From the NCBI RefSeq assembly GCF_003977665.1, contig NZ_RYYV01000004.1:248001-312000 (forward strand): 64,000 nucleotides of DNA, written 5' to 3'. Of this stretch, positions 32,770 to 41,067 are shown piece after piece. Under the pieces are notes generated by a model that searched no databases, was not told where the DNA came from, and saw nothing but the letters and a program-made list of their open reading frames with translations. The stretch comes from Dyella choica (GTDB lineage: Bacteria; Pseudomonadota; Gammaproteobacteria; Xanthomonadales; Rhodanobacteraceae). Position numbers and translations under genes: made by a program. The first letter of the stretch is position 1. Each line of letters starts with the position of its first letter.

Positions 32770-34391
32770 CACTTCGCTCCAACAAAGACCGCTGGAACCC
32801 TGGCGTCGGGCAAGCCCATCAGCTGCACGATGGGATAAGCATAATTCGTGATCGTCAGCGCGATCATCAGGCCCACCCAAAGCCCCAGTCCGTTCAAGGC
32901 CAACGGCAGCGAGCTTGGCTCGTGAATGGCCCGGCTGAAGGTGAACGGGGCCGGCTCGACCCGGCTGGCGGAATGATTGCGATAAAGGATGACGAGGAAC
33001 AGGACGGCCGAAACAACCAGCAGCGCACCACCCATCGTCGACATGATGACCGAGATGGCTTCACCGGACGTGCCGGGGGCGCTGTAGTCGTAGTAGGCCA
33101 TGCGCCGGGGCATGCCCAGGATACCCACGTAATGCCATGGAAACGTCGTGACTATCATGCCGACGAACCATAGCCACAACTGCATACGGATCATGCCCAG
33201 GTCCCGCATTGCTCGTCCCGTAAGGTGCGGCCACAAGTCATAGGCGATGGCGAAGTACATGATCACGACTGCGCCGCCGAAGATCAGGTGAAAATGGCCG
33301 GTGATCCATTGGGTGTTGTGGATGGTCGAGTCCAGCTGGTAGCTCATGTTGATCAGGCCGCCGGCGCCGCCAAAGCCAAGCATCACGAACGAAAAGGCCA
33401 ATGCGAGCATTTGCGGGTTGTCCCAGGGCAGCGCCTTGAGCCAACCGAATACGCCTTTCCCTCCGCGCAGGCGGGCGGCAATTTCCACCGAAGCACCGAT
33501 CGTGAATACCGTCAGCAGCGTAGGCACTGTCACCATGGCGGTAAACACGGAATGGATGAATTTGAATCCGGAGCCGACTTGCGGATCGGCGAACAAATGA
33601 TGGATCCCGATCGGCATCGAAAACACGAGAAACAGCGCGAATGAAATTCGTGCCATGGTGTCGCTGTACAGGCGACCGCCGATGGCACGGGGAACGATCG
33701 TGTAAAAAGCGATATAGGCGGGCATCAGCCAGAAGTAGACGATGGCATGCAGCGTCCAGGAAAACAGCACGCGCGCGAGACCCGCGTTGATGGTGTTTGA
33801 AAAACCCAGCGCCACGGGCAGGATCTGGAACAGCAGTTCCAGGGCCGCACCCACCGCCGTCCACCCCCACAAGTAGGCAGCAGCGACATTCGCAAACATG
33901 GGCAGCGGAACGGCAACCCCCGGATGCGCGCGCTTCCACGCCTGCAGGTTGATCCCCATCAGCGCGACCCAGATCCACGAGCCGAGCACGACCAGCACGA
34001 CCCCGATGTAATAGAAGGCGTTACCGATCATCGGCGGATAGAAGGTGTAAAGCACCGAGTCGAGCCCCAGGGCCACCGGCACCACGGCCGCGACCGAGCC
34101 GACGATGATCATCACGTACCCTGCCCATGCCCAACGCCGGCCGATCAGGGCCTGGCCAAGGGAAAGCTCCGTGATGGCATAGCCGAATCCCATCGCAATG
34201 AGGGTCGGAAAGACGTATCCCATCACGGTGCCGTGCGCGGTGACCGAGCGGTAGTAGAGATCGGGGTTGTGCAGCCAGCCGTGCAAGGGGCTGCGGATGA
34301 ACATTTGCCACTCGCCCAGCAGGATGGCAAGGCCGAATACGGCAAACGCCAGCCAAAAATGGGCGAGCACCAGGCGTTTGTTAGAGATCAC
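32769..34391 (-). CDS. cbaA: B-type (ba3-like) heme-copper oxidase subunit I
   Basis: Catalytic subunit of a terminal oxidase that reduces O2 to water and pumps protons. The 540 residues form about 13 helices. Ligands are visible: heme b His in TAHGTVMGYV, CuB His with the cross-linked tyrosine in TLHAIVYFWLMPAY (HxxxY), paired CuB histidines in IGIHHLFADP, and the heme ligands in TQWITGHFHLIFGG. The HAIVYFW form places it in the B family, like Thermus ba3, not A-type aa3 or C-type cbb3. It overlaps subunit II by 11 bases upstream and the cytochrome c gene by one base downstream. High O2 affinity would be expected from the family. Confidence 0.92.
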   Translation of the reverse strand: MISNKRLVLAHFWLAFAVFGLAILLGEWQMFIRSPLHGWLHNPDLYYRSVTAHGTVMGYVFPTLIAMGFGYAITELSLGQALIGRRWAWAGYVMIIVGSVAAVVPVALGLDSVLYTFYPPMIGNAFYYIGVVLVVLGSWIWVALMGINLQAWKRAHPGVAVPLPMFANVAAAYLWGWTAVGAALELLFQILPVALGFSNTINAGLARVLFSWTLHAIVYFWLMPAYIAFYTIVPRAIGGRLYSDTMARISFALFLVFSMPIGIHHLFADPQVGSGFKFIHSVFTAMVTVPTLLTVFTIGASVEIAARLRGGKGVFGWLKALPWDNPQMLALAFSFVMLGFGGAGGLINMSYQLDSTIHNTQWITGHFHLIFGGAVVIMYFAIAYDLWPHLTGRAMRDLGMIRMQLWLWFVGMIVTTFPWHYVGILGMPRRMAYYDYSAPGTSGEAISVIMSTMGGALLVVSAVLFLVILYRNHSASRVEPAPFTFSRAIHEPSSLPLALNGLGLWVGLMIALTITNYAYPIVQLMGLPDARVPAVFVGAK

Positions 34392-34950
34392 AGGTCAGCC
34401 TCCTGGTGTTGACGGCCATTTTTGAAAAGGCGTCTTTGTCGACCACCTTCACGTTCGCCCACATGGCTTCATGACCGGCGCCGCAATACTCATGACAGGG
34501 CATCAAGTGATCGCCGGCCTGCTTGAACTCGGTCTTGAAGGTCGAAATGTAGCCAGGCTCCACCATCGAATTGATGTTGGTCCCGGTGATGAGCATTCCG
34601 TGTATGACGTCGGCGCTGGTTACCCGGAACCTGATGGGCGTTTTTGCCGGCACCACAAGGCATTGCGGTGTGAACGAGTACTGCTGTCCGATCACCCGCA
34701 CCGTGACCGACCCGTCCGCTTCGACGGCGCTGCCGAGGTTGCTCTCGACGAATTCGCCCGACAGGTGCAGGGTCGAGGGATCGATGGTTTCGACCCGGGA
34801 AGGCGGCATCATCGCCCAATGCAGGCCGGTAAAAATCATCACCGCGACGAGCAGGCCGATGATGCTGACCATCAACAAGGCCCATCGCTTCTCGATACGC
34901 TGAGATAGCGCAGCCGTATCATGCGAATCAGCGGAAAACGTTTGGGCCAC
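34381..34950 (-). CDS. cbaB: ba3-like oxidase subunit II with CuA centre
   Basis: Electron-entry subunit of 189 residues with a single N-terminal helix (LLMVSIIGLLVAVMIFTGLHW, about 25-45) and a periplasmic cupredoxin domain. The binuclear CuA site is complete: an upstream His in DVIHGMLI, then CHEYCGAGHEAM (two Cys, Glu carbonyl, His, Met). Its 3' end overlaps the subunit I gene by 11 bases, and the small subunit gene ends 10 bases upstream of it. The order small subunit, II, I is the same as in the Thermus cba operon. Confidence 0.92.
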   Translation of the reverse strand: MAQTFSADSHDTAALSQRIEKRWALLMVSIIGLLVAVMIFTGLHWAMMPPSRVETIDPSTLHLSGEFVESNLGSAVEADGSVTVRVIGQQYSFTPQCLVVPAKTPIRFRVTSADVIHGMLITGTNINSMVEPGYISTFKTEFKQAGDHLMPCHEYCGAGHEAMWANVKVVDKDAFSKMAVNTRRLTCDL

Positions 34951-34960
34951 GACAGGTCCT

Positions 34961-35134
34961 TTAGCGAATCACGCCACGAGGAAGGAAGACCAGGAAATAG
35001 AACAGGAACCACAGCGCGATAACGATTGCCACCGCGATCCCGACGACCGTAAGCGCGCCCCGGGGACCGGCTCTTACGATTTCCTCGACACGTTCGTCTT
35101 CGCTGCGTGCCTGTTGATCGTCGTCACTACCCAT
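34961..35134 (-). CDS. 57-residue single-helix oxidase subunit (subunit IIa-like)
   Basis: A short gene between the triheme cytochrome and subunit II genes, 10 bases before subunit II and 15 bases after the upstream stop. It starts at ATG 35134 and ends TAA at 34961. The N-terminus is very acidic (MGSDDDQQARSEDERVEEIV), followed by RAGPRG and one strongly hydrophobic helix (TVVGIAVAIVIALWFLFYFL) and a basic end (PRGVIR). Size, one helix and gene order match subunit IIa of B-type oxidases, which fills the place of a helix missing from subunit II. Ribosome site GGCGAG lies upstream. Confidence 0.82.
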   Translation of the reverse strand: MGSDDDQQARSEDERVEEIVRAGPRGALTVVGIAVAIVIALWFLFYFLVFLPRGVIR

Positions 35135-35149
35135 GGGGATCTCGCCTTC

Positions 35150-36427
35150 TCAATTGAGCGGAGCCGAGCGCAGCGCATTGACATCCTCGGCTGTAATCGC
35201 CGTTCCGTGGTTGTCCCAGGCCGTGCGAATGTAAGTCACGACCGCCGCGACTTCTTCGTCGGACAGCTGCTGCGCGAACGGAGGCATGCCGTACGGCCGG
35301 GGATTGCGCATGGTTCCCGGCGGGTAGCCGCCATTGAGGACCATACGAATCGGATTGACCGACGATGCCATTTGAATCGACTGGTTCGCGGCCAACGGGG
35401 GAAAGTCCCAGCCCTTGCCCTCGCCGTTCGCTCCGTGGCATACCGCGCACTGTGCTGCGTAAATCTTCTTTCCCAGCGGCGATAGACGAAGCTTGTCCTG
35501 CGTCTGTACTTCATTGGGGGCCGCGGTTTCGCCGGTAGACGGTAACGCCTTCAGATAGACTGCCATGGCGCGGATGTCGGAATCCGACAAATACTGCAGA
35601 CTGTTGTAGACCACTTCAGCCATGGGGCCGTAGACAGCCCCCCGCGCCGATACACCGGCTTGCAGGAGGTCCGAGATATCCTTGATGCTCCAGTCGCCGA
35701 GCCCCGCCTCGCGATTGGAGGTCAAGGACGGCGCATACCATTCCTGCGCCGGGATCAGCCCGCCCTGAAAGGTTTCCGACTTCGAGCTGCCGCCCAGCGC
35801 ATTGATCGCGGTGTGGCACATCGAGCAATGCCCGAGCCCTTCGACCAGATAGGCGCCACGATTGAATTCGCTCGACTTCGACGGATCAGGCTGGAATTCA
35901 CCCTCCTTGAAGTAGAGGGTACGCCAGCCAAGCAATAGATTGCGATTGTTGTACGGGAACCGCAGATCCTGTTCCCGGTTTTTCTGACGTACCGGCGGCA
36001 CCGACTTCAAGTAGGCAAATATGGCGTCCGCGTCAGCACGAGTCACCCTGGTGTAGGCGGCAAAGGGCATCGCGGGGTAAAGCAGTGCCCCCGATCGTGT
36101 TCGCCCGGTGTGCATCATCTTGTAGAACTCGTCGGGCGTCCAAGCCCCGATGCCCGTTTGAGGATCCGGCGAAATATCCGGCGAATAGAGGGTACCGAAC
36201 GGTGTTGCCATCGCTCGGCCTCCCGCAAAGGGCTGGTCGCCCGGATTGCTGTGGCACGCTATGCAGTCGCCCGCCCGAGCCAGGTACTGGCCTTGCGCAA
36301 TCGTTGATGCATCCTGGCCTCGCGCGCCTTGAACCAAGGCAAACAGACCCAGCGCCAGGCCAAGCATCGCGCGTGAAGCGCCGCCCCGTAGCCTACTTCG
36401 TGCTTCAGTTGACGATGGCTTGCTCAT
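35150..36427 (-). CDS. Secreted triheme cytochrome c (alcohol dehydrogenase cytochrome-subunit-like)
   Basis: The 425-residue periplasmic protein has a signal peptide (AMLGLALGLFALVQGARG|QD) and three CxxCH sites: GDCIACHSNPG, GHCSMCHTAIN and QCAVCHGANG. These are arranged as three cytochrome c domains, as in the AdhB/gluconate dehydrogenase subunit II family. In those enzymes it passes electrons from a membrane dehydrogenase; here no dehydrogenase gene is present and it lies inside an oxidase operon, so it probably bridges a dehydrogenase encoded elsewhere to the ba3-type oxidase. The ATG overlaps the previous stop in ATGA. Confidence 0.9.
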   Translation of the reverse strand: MSKPSSTEARSRLRGGASRAMLGLALGLFALVQGARGQDASTIAQGQYLARAGDCIACHSNPGDQPFAGGRAMATPFGTLYSPDISPDPQTGIGAWTPDEFYKMMHTGRTRSGALLYPAMPFAAYTRVTRADADAIFAYLKSVPPVRQKNREQDLRFPYNNRNLLLGWRTLYFKEGEFQPDPSKSSEFNRGAYLVEGLGHCSMCHTAINALGGSSKSETFQGGLIPAQEWYAPSLTSNREAGLGDWSIKDISDLLQAGVSARGAVYGPMAEVVYNSLQYLSDSDIRAMAVYLKALPSTGETAAPNEVQTQDKLRLSPLGKKIYAAQCAVCHGANGEGKGWDFPPLAANQSIQMASSVNPIRMVLNGGYPPGTMRNPRPYGMPPFAQQLSDEEVAAVVTYIRTAWDNHGTAITAEDVNALRSAPLN

Positions 36428-37179
36428 TTTGTCCGGGCACCTTCGCAGGTGAGCGCCAATTTCAGCGAACCGGCAGGAGCCGGTGCAGGATTCGCTGGCG
36501 CCGGAAGCGACGATAGATAAGCCGAGACCGCCGTGATGTCGGCCTCCGACAGCTGCATGGTCAGTTGCTGCATACAGTTGGGCTTGCTCGACGTGCGCGT
36601 CCCATAACGCGACGCTCCAAGCTGTGCGCTGATGTATTTGCTGTGCAGGCCTAGCAAGCCTGGCATGTCAGGCGACATGCCCGTCAATGACGCGCCATGG
36701 CAAGCGACGCATGCCGGAATGTGGCGGGCATCATCCCCCTGCAACACCAACTTCTTTCCCTGGGCCAGCACTTGCGGCCCTACGGTGGGTTTTGGCAACG
36801 CGGGAAAAGGCGCTTGCTGAGTTGCAAAGTAGTCGGCCATTTCCTGCAGATAGGTATCCGGCAAATAGGCGAGCAAATAATTCATCGGCGGGTATTTGCG
36901 CTGACCGTCCCGGAAGGCGACCAGCTGGTTGTACAAATACCCGGCCGGCTTGCCGGCGAGCCGAGGAAAGTAATCGTCCCCACTACCCTGCCCCCGCTCT
37001 CCGTGGCAGGCGGTGCAAGCCATGACTCGCGTTGCAGTGGAATCGGACGCCGTTACCGAACTCTGGGACTGCGCATGCAGTCGGCCGGCGACGATGGGAA
37101 GCATGGTGATCGCCACGAGCACGGCGGCGTAGCGCAAGGCTCCAAGAAAACCGCCGTGACGACAGTCGATCTTGCTCAT
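36424..37179 (-). CDS. Periplasmic diheme cytochrome c (c4-like), first gene of the oxidase operon
   Basis: The 251-residue exported cytochrome has an N-terminal signal region (ALRYAAVLVAITMLPIVAG) and two heme sites, MACTACHGERG and PACVACHGASL, in two tandem c4-type domains with the usual GxxFPRLAGKPAGYLYNQL segment. A third cysteine pair (PNCMQQ, LTCEGA) near the C-terminus may form a disulfide. Its stop overlaps the next start by four bases (ATGA). As the first gene it would be the one driven by the ANR-box promoter upstream. It likely acts as an electron shuttle to the oxidase. Confidence 0.9.
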   Translation of the reverse strand: MSKIDCRHGGFLGALRYAAVLVAITMLPIVAGRLHAQSQSSVTASDSTATRVMACTACHGERGQGSGDDYFPRLAGKPAGYLYNQLVAFRDGQRKYPPMNYLLAYLPDTYLQEMADYFATQQAPFPALPKPTVGPQVLAQGKKLVLQGDDARHIPACVACHGASLTGMSPDMPGLLGLHSKYISAQLGASRYGTRTSSKPNCMQQLTMQLSEADITAVSAYLSSLPAPANPAPAPAGSLKLALTCEGARTK

Positions 37180-37412
37180 GGAATAAACCCCATGCCTATG
37201 GTGAATGGATCAGGCCAGCACCGATAGTAAAAATCTCTCTTGCGAAATGTACAAACATCAGTCTGGTGCCGCAAGATCAATAGTCCCCATCGAATAGGAC
37301 GAACGCTGCCATCCCAAAAAGGGCAGGACGCCGCTCATCCATCTCGTCGACCCGACTTTCGCCATGCTTCATGGCGCCTGGCAAGAATTTAGCTCAATGG
37401 CGCAACGAGGAC

Positions 37413-37426
37413 TTGATCCAGATCAA
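37413..37426. promoter_or_regulatory. Perfect ANR/FNR-type box
   Basis: TTGATCCAGATCAA matches the FNR/ANR consensus TTGATNNNNATCAA exactly. It is 234 bases upstream of the oxidase operon's first start codon, and no divergent gene competes for it. Oxygen-responsive control is inferred. Confidence 0.6.
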
Positions 37427-37568
37427 TTCACCGCACGAACGTTTTGTACAAAAAACGTCATGAATATCCAAAATGCCTGGATGGTTGGCGTGATGAAAAG
37501 GGAATGTCTGGCTTGGCGCGTTGCTGATCGAACCATGTCGGGACCGCACCGTATGCGCTTGTAGCGAG

Positions 37569-37643
37569 CGTAGGCTGGGATGACAATCCCAGCATCCGCA
37601 GGTTGCATACATGGCAATGCTGGGGTTTGCACCCCAGCCTACA
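37569..37643. repeat. Dispersed REP-like double dyad, copy 4 (reversed order)
   Basis: It starts CGTAGGCTGGGATGACAATC and ends TTTGCACCCCAGCCTAC. The two end types are swapped relative to copy 2, so it is inserted in the opposite orientation. Confidence 0.8.
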
Positions 37644-37657
37644 CGGTCAAGCCTTGC

Positions 37658-38485
37658 TCAGGCGGCAACGTTGGGCTTGTCCCCTGCCCCGCGAAGATTG
37701 GTGATCTTGCCGAGCAGGCCGAACCAGAACGGCGCCCCGAACAGGGATGAAGTTGCGGTGATGAGCCAACCGGGAATCCGGTAGAGCGTTTCGATGAAGC
37801 CGGGCGGATCACTCCATCCGATCGGCAGCCGGTCGAGCGTCGAAACGGCATCGTTGACATTGGCCTCCGGCGCTGGAACAGGCAAGTGCAACAGGCCCGT
37901 GGCGGCCGTCTTCCACAAGCTGGTCAGCACGTGGCACGCATCGATGTTGAAGGCGATCGCCACCGCCATGGCGAATACGAATGCCCAGAATTGGGCCTGT
38001 CTTTTGTACGCGCCGGAGATCCGGTCCATGGCCGAATCAAACCATTGCGCAAGCTCGGTTTCGAAAGCTGCCGCATTGCCCGCAGCACGGTCGTACATGC
38101 TGCATAGGCAGTCGCGGATCTGCTGATCGGAAATGGCCTCGAGTGCGGGACGCAAATTGCCGAACGCGACCCGGCCCCGTCCCAGCACGTCCACCAGTGC
38201 GCGCGCGAAATTCAACGGGGCGATATAGGACGGCGCCAGCTTCATGGACAGGTTGCCGATGCTGGCCGCGCAGCCATCGCTGCGTGGATTGACGAGTGCG
38301 TTATTGTAGATGTCCAGCACCAAGGCGTGACCATTCAACAACTGGGTAACGCCCGCCAACAGCGTTCTGGCGCGCAGCCGGAACATGGAAGCGACCGCCT
38401 CCTGCACGCTGCTTGCAATCAGCGCGACGGAACCGAAGCACACGATCATGCCGATGGCGACTTCAAGGACTATGCTGCCGAACAT
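37658..38485 (-). CDS. Conserved membrane protein of unknown function
   Basis: The 275-residue protein is not recognised as a named family. It has an N-terminal helix (LEVAIGMIVCFGSVALIASSVQ), a soluble middle with GNLRPALEAISDQQIRDCL, a second helix (AQFWAFVFAMAVAIAFNIDA) near 165-185, and a C-terminal hydrophobic stretch (WLITATSSLFGAPFWFGLLGKITNLRGAG). The end motif PFWFGLLGKITNLRGAG is shared, from memory, by conserved hypothetical membrane proteins of several proteobacteria. It stands alone between the oxidase operon and the PKS/NRPS remnant. Confidence 0.7.
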   Translation of the reverse strand: MFGSIVLEVAIGMIVCFGSVALIASSVQEAVASMFRLRARTLLAGVTQLLNGHALVLDIYNNALVNPRSDGCAASIGNLSMKLAPSYIAPLNFARALVDVLGRGRVAFGNLRPALEAISDQQIRDCLCSMYDRAAGNAAAFETELAQWFDSAMDRISGAYKRQAQFWAFVFAMAVAIAFNIDACHVLTSLWKTAATGLLHLPVPAPEANVNDAVSTLDRLPIGWSDPPGFIETLYRIPGWLITATSSLFGAPFWFGLLGKITNLRGAGDKPNVAA

Positions 38486-38598
38486 GGTTCCTTCCCCCTA
38501 GGCGAATACCTTCGCCTGACCTGCGTTTGACTGCCGCGCCCCCGCCCTGTTCGGATGAAAGCCTCGCTCCAACAGGGGGATTTTACAAGCAGGTCCGC

Positions 38599-39375
38599 TC
38601 AGGTGTCGGCCAAGACCAGCATCATCACGATACCCGGCATCGAGGGAGCCTGCGCCAGTGCAGCCGTCACTGGCTCCTTGCCCATGGGCAAATCGATCAG
38701 ACGCAAGCGAGCCGGATGGCTGAGCACGGGCTCGTCGTGGTCCAGGCAAACATCGATGGCCTGTAGCTTGTCGCTGAGCCCCGTGCCGATGGCTTTCAGC
38801 ACCGCCTCCTTGCGTGTCCAACAGCGCTTGAACAGCGCCTGTCGATCCTCGGCGGGAGCCTGTTCGATGTGACGCCGCTCCGCTGCGTGCGTGATGGCAG
38901 GCAGCAGGTCGCGATAGTCGCCGAGGCGCGCAAACGTTTCGATATCGATGCCGATCGGCTCGCCGGAGCTTACTGCACAGGCGAGCCAGCGACCGGAATG
39001 CGACACGTTATAAGCCGGGGCATCGGGTAAAAAAGGCTTGCCGTGGCGCCCAAGGGAAAAGGCGTACGGCACGGGCGCCCCACAGGGGCGAACCAGATGG
39101 TGTACCAGCGTGCGGCCCAGCACGAAATTATGCCGGTCGCCAGCCAGCCGAAAGCGTGAGGCACGTTGGCGATCGGCGTCGACCAACAGGCTTTCATCGC
39201 CGAATGCGTCGGCCCCGCGCAGGATCGCCACAAAGCTGGAACCTCGCGCCAGCGCATCGTCGCAGAGGCGGCGCGCCTCCTGCCACAAGTCGGCCGGCAT
39301 GGCATGGATGACGGTGAGGCGGCATCCCGTGCGAACTGCCGGCGTGAGCTCTTGCACGCCGGTAGCACCGTTCAT
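38599..39375 (-). CDS. Sfp-type 4'-phosphopantetheinyl transferase
   Basis: Transfers phosphopantetheine from CoA to carrier-protein serines, activating peptidyl or acyl carrier proteins. The 258-residue protein has the family motifs NVSHSGRWLACAVSS, IGIDIE near residue 140 (Mg ligands Asp and Glu), and LFKRCWTRKEAVLKAIGTGL near 183-200 (the WxxKEAxxK signature). It begins at ATG 39375, overlapping the thioesterase gene stop by four bases (ATGA), so the two are made together. The partner carrier proteins are not in this window; only a broken adenylation-domain scrap remains downstream of the nearby AT-ER gene. Confidence 0.92.
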   Translation of the reverse strand: MNGATGVQELTPAVRTGCRLTVIHAMPADLWQEARRLCDDALARGSSFVAILRGADAFGDESLLVDADRQRASRFRLAGDRHNFVLGRTLVHHLVRPCGAPVPYAFSLGRHGKPFLPDAPAYNVSHSGRWLACAVSSGEPIGIDIETFARLGDYRDLLPAITHAAERRHIEQAPAEDRQALFKRCWTRKEAVLKAIGTGLSDKLQAIDVCLDHDEPVLSHPARLRLIDLPMGKEPVTAALAQAPSMPGIVMMLVLADT

Positions 39376-40163
39376 GCGTGGCCTCCGGCCATGCCCGGCA
39401 CTCCGACACCGCTCCAACGTGCGAGCAGGTCGTCGATCAGCGCCATGCGCTGATGATGGAGATAGAAATGATCGCCCTCGAAGCTGCGGCAGGCAAAGCC
39501 CGGCTGCGCCCAGCGCTCCCAGGCCAGTATCCGGGTCGGCGTGACGTGCTTGTCGGCGGCACCGGCATAGGCGGTGATCGGGAGCCGCAACTCGCTGCCT
39601 TCCGGCACCACGTAGCTGTCGATGAGGTTGAAGTCCGCGCGCACCACCGACAGCACCATCTGCAGGTATTCGGGATGCCCGAGGATTTCCTTTGGCGTGG
39701 CGGCAAAACTTTCCAGTGTCTGCAACAGTTCGGCATCGCTCAGGCTGGCGCGCGATTTTTCGCGCCGGCACAGTTGCGGCGCGGAACAAGCCGAAACGAA
39801 CAGCCGTTGTGGCAGGGGCAAACGGCGTTCATGCAGCTGCCGCGCTAACTCGAAGGCAACGACGCCGCCCAGGCTATGGCCGAAGAAAGCGAACGGCAGG
39901 TCCAACGGCATCGCATCGGCCAACAGCATGGCCAACGTATCCAGGCGATAGAGCGGCCGTTCGGCAACACGCGTTTCCCGCCCCGGAATCGCTACCGCCC
40001 ACACCTCGGTATACGGCGCAACGTGCTGCTGCCATTCCCGGAACAGCGAAGGGCCGCCACCGGCGTGGTGAAAACAGATCAGGCGGCGACGCGTGCCGGT
40101 GTGCGCGCCATAGCGCCGAAACCAGCGTCCCGGATCGACGGCGCTTGCCCGCATGCTTACCAT
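39372..40163 (-). CDS. Type II (editing) thioesterase of NRPS/PKS systems
   Basis: Alpha/beta hydrolase that removes wrong or stalled acyl groups from carrier proteins. The 263-residue protein has LICFHHAGGGPSLFREW near the N-terminus (oxyanion segment), GHSLGG with nucleophile Ser97, the Asp in YAGAADKHVTP, and the His in FEGDHFYLHH. AAGGAGG lies 4 bases before the ATG at 40163; ATG 40154 is a weaker option. It overlaps the phosphopantetheinyl transferase gene, an arrangement that points to a former biosynthetic cluster. Confidence 0.9.
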   Translation of the reverse strand: MVSMRASAVDPGRWFRRYGAHTGTRRRLICFHHAGGGPSLFREWQQHVAPYTEVWAVAIPGRETRVAERPLYRLDTLAMLLADAMPLDLPFAFFGHSLGGVVAFELARQLHERRLPLPQRLFVSACSAPQLCRREKSRASLSDAELLQTLESFAATPKEILGHPEYLQMVLSVVRADFNLIDSYVVPEGSELRLPITAYAGAADKHVTPTRILAWERWAQPGFACRSFEGDHFYLHHQRMALIDDLLARWSGVGVPGMAGGHA

Positions 40164-40191
40164 GCCCCCTCCTTTTCCTTCTCTACTGTCC

Positions 40192-40263
40192 GCGCAGGCC
40201 GGGACCGCAAACCCGGCAACCTGCATACGCCCCCACAGCTGGGACGGTCATCCCAGCCTACGT
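40192..40263. repeat. Dispersed REP-like double dyad, copy 5
   Basis: It runs from GCGCAGGCCGGGACCGCAAA to TCATCCCAGCCTACG. The second hairpin is well kept and the first is diverged. It lies between the MATE remnant and the thioesterase gene. Confidence 0.65.
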
Positions 40264-40390
40264 ACCGGCATCAGCCCTGACTCTCCGCATAGGCCAGCAC
40301 AATGCCGTTCTGGCGCCTTTTCACCGCAGAAAAGATCCGCCAAAAGTACAACATGCCGATGACTGCCTCAAACGAAGAACCGACCACCCA

Positions 40391-41067
40391 TCACACAGGC
40401 AGAATGTTCAAGTGTCCCATGGGCACCGTGGTGATTGCGTATACGGCTGGAATGCCGAGGCACCCCATGACCACCAGGCGGATGACGAACAGGAAGCGGG
40501 TCAATCCGAAGCTTTGCAGCACCGAGGCTCCCGTCATGGAGAAGGCGAAGGCCAGCGAATAGGCCCACAGCACCCGGGCGGTCGCGATGGAGGCGTGCTG
40601 GATTTCCGGCGGCTTGCCCGCCAGTCCGAAAGGGCTCAGCAAGGCGCCCGGCGTCGCGACTTGAAAAACGAGATGACGACGATGTAGGCCAACTCGATCA
40701 GCATGTTATCGGCACGATTCGTGGGATTTGCGCAAAGTTGTTCTTGTCGATGGCGTTGCTGCACAACACGCTACAGCCGATGGGCAGGCCAAGCACGGGG
40801 ATGAAACCCAGGTAGCTCACAGTCAGATTGATGCTGTTGGCCGCGAGCGCCATCGATCCCAATCCGGCAATCACCCAGATGAACGCCGCGTTGCCGAAGT
40901 TGAGGATACCCGCGGAGACCCCCAGGATGACGCCCTTTTTCAGGCGCGGCAGCTTTGCCGGATCTGGGGGCCGCGATAAACCGCAACCTACCATCGCCTC
41001 GGTCGGGCCGTACTCGTTCACGAAGCTTGCCGCCGGCAGCGCCGGCGCGAGCCAAGCACCAAACCAA
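40391..41067 (-). pseudogene. Broken MATE exporter fused to a scrap of an NRPS adenylation domain
   Basis: Reading leftwards from about 41055, the frame first gives AASFVNEYGPTEAMVGCGLS, the A5 core motif of an adenylation domain, then switches within the same frame to LKKGVILGVSAGIL and SYLGFIPVLGLPIGCSVL, typical of a MATE (NorM-like) transporter. The MATE sequence hits a stop at 40698, continues in a second frame (ADNMLIELAYIVVISFF) and then in a third (ALLSPFGLAGKPPEIQ ... LQSFGLTRFLFVIRL) to a stop at 40391. At least two frameshifts and the loss of roughly 250 residues show that it is dead. A deletion probably removed one or more NRPS genes and the front of the exporter. Confidence 0.72.

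Larger units (their letters stand above)
37180..37657. other. Gene-free stretch upstream of the oxidase operon
   Basis: About 480 bases holding the promoter region of the oxidase operon, a perfect ANR/FNR box at 37413-37426 and a dispersed dyad repeat at 37569-37643. No gene is supported. Confidence 0.55.

Noticed and set aside
32922-33644. Short plus-strand frames over the oxidase subunit I gene.
   Set aside because: Antisense to conserved heme and copper ligand regions.
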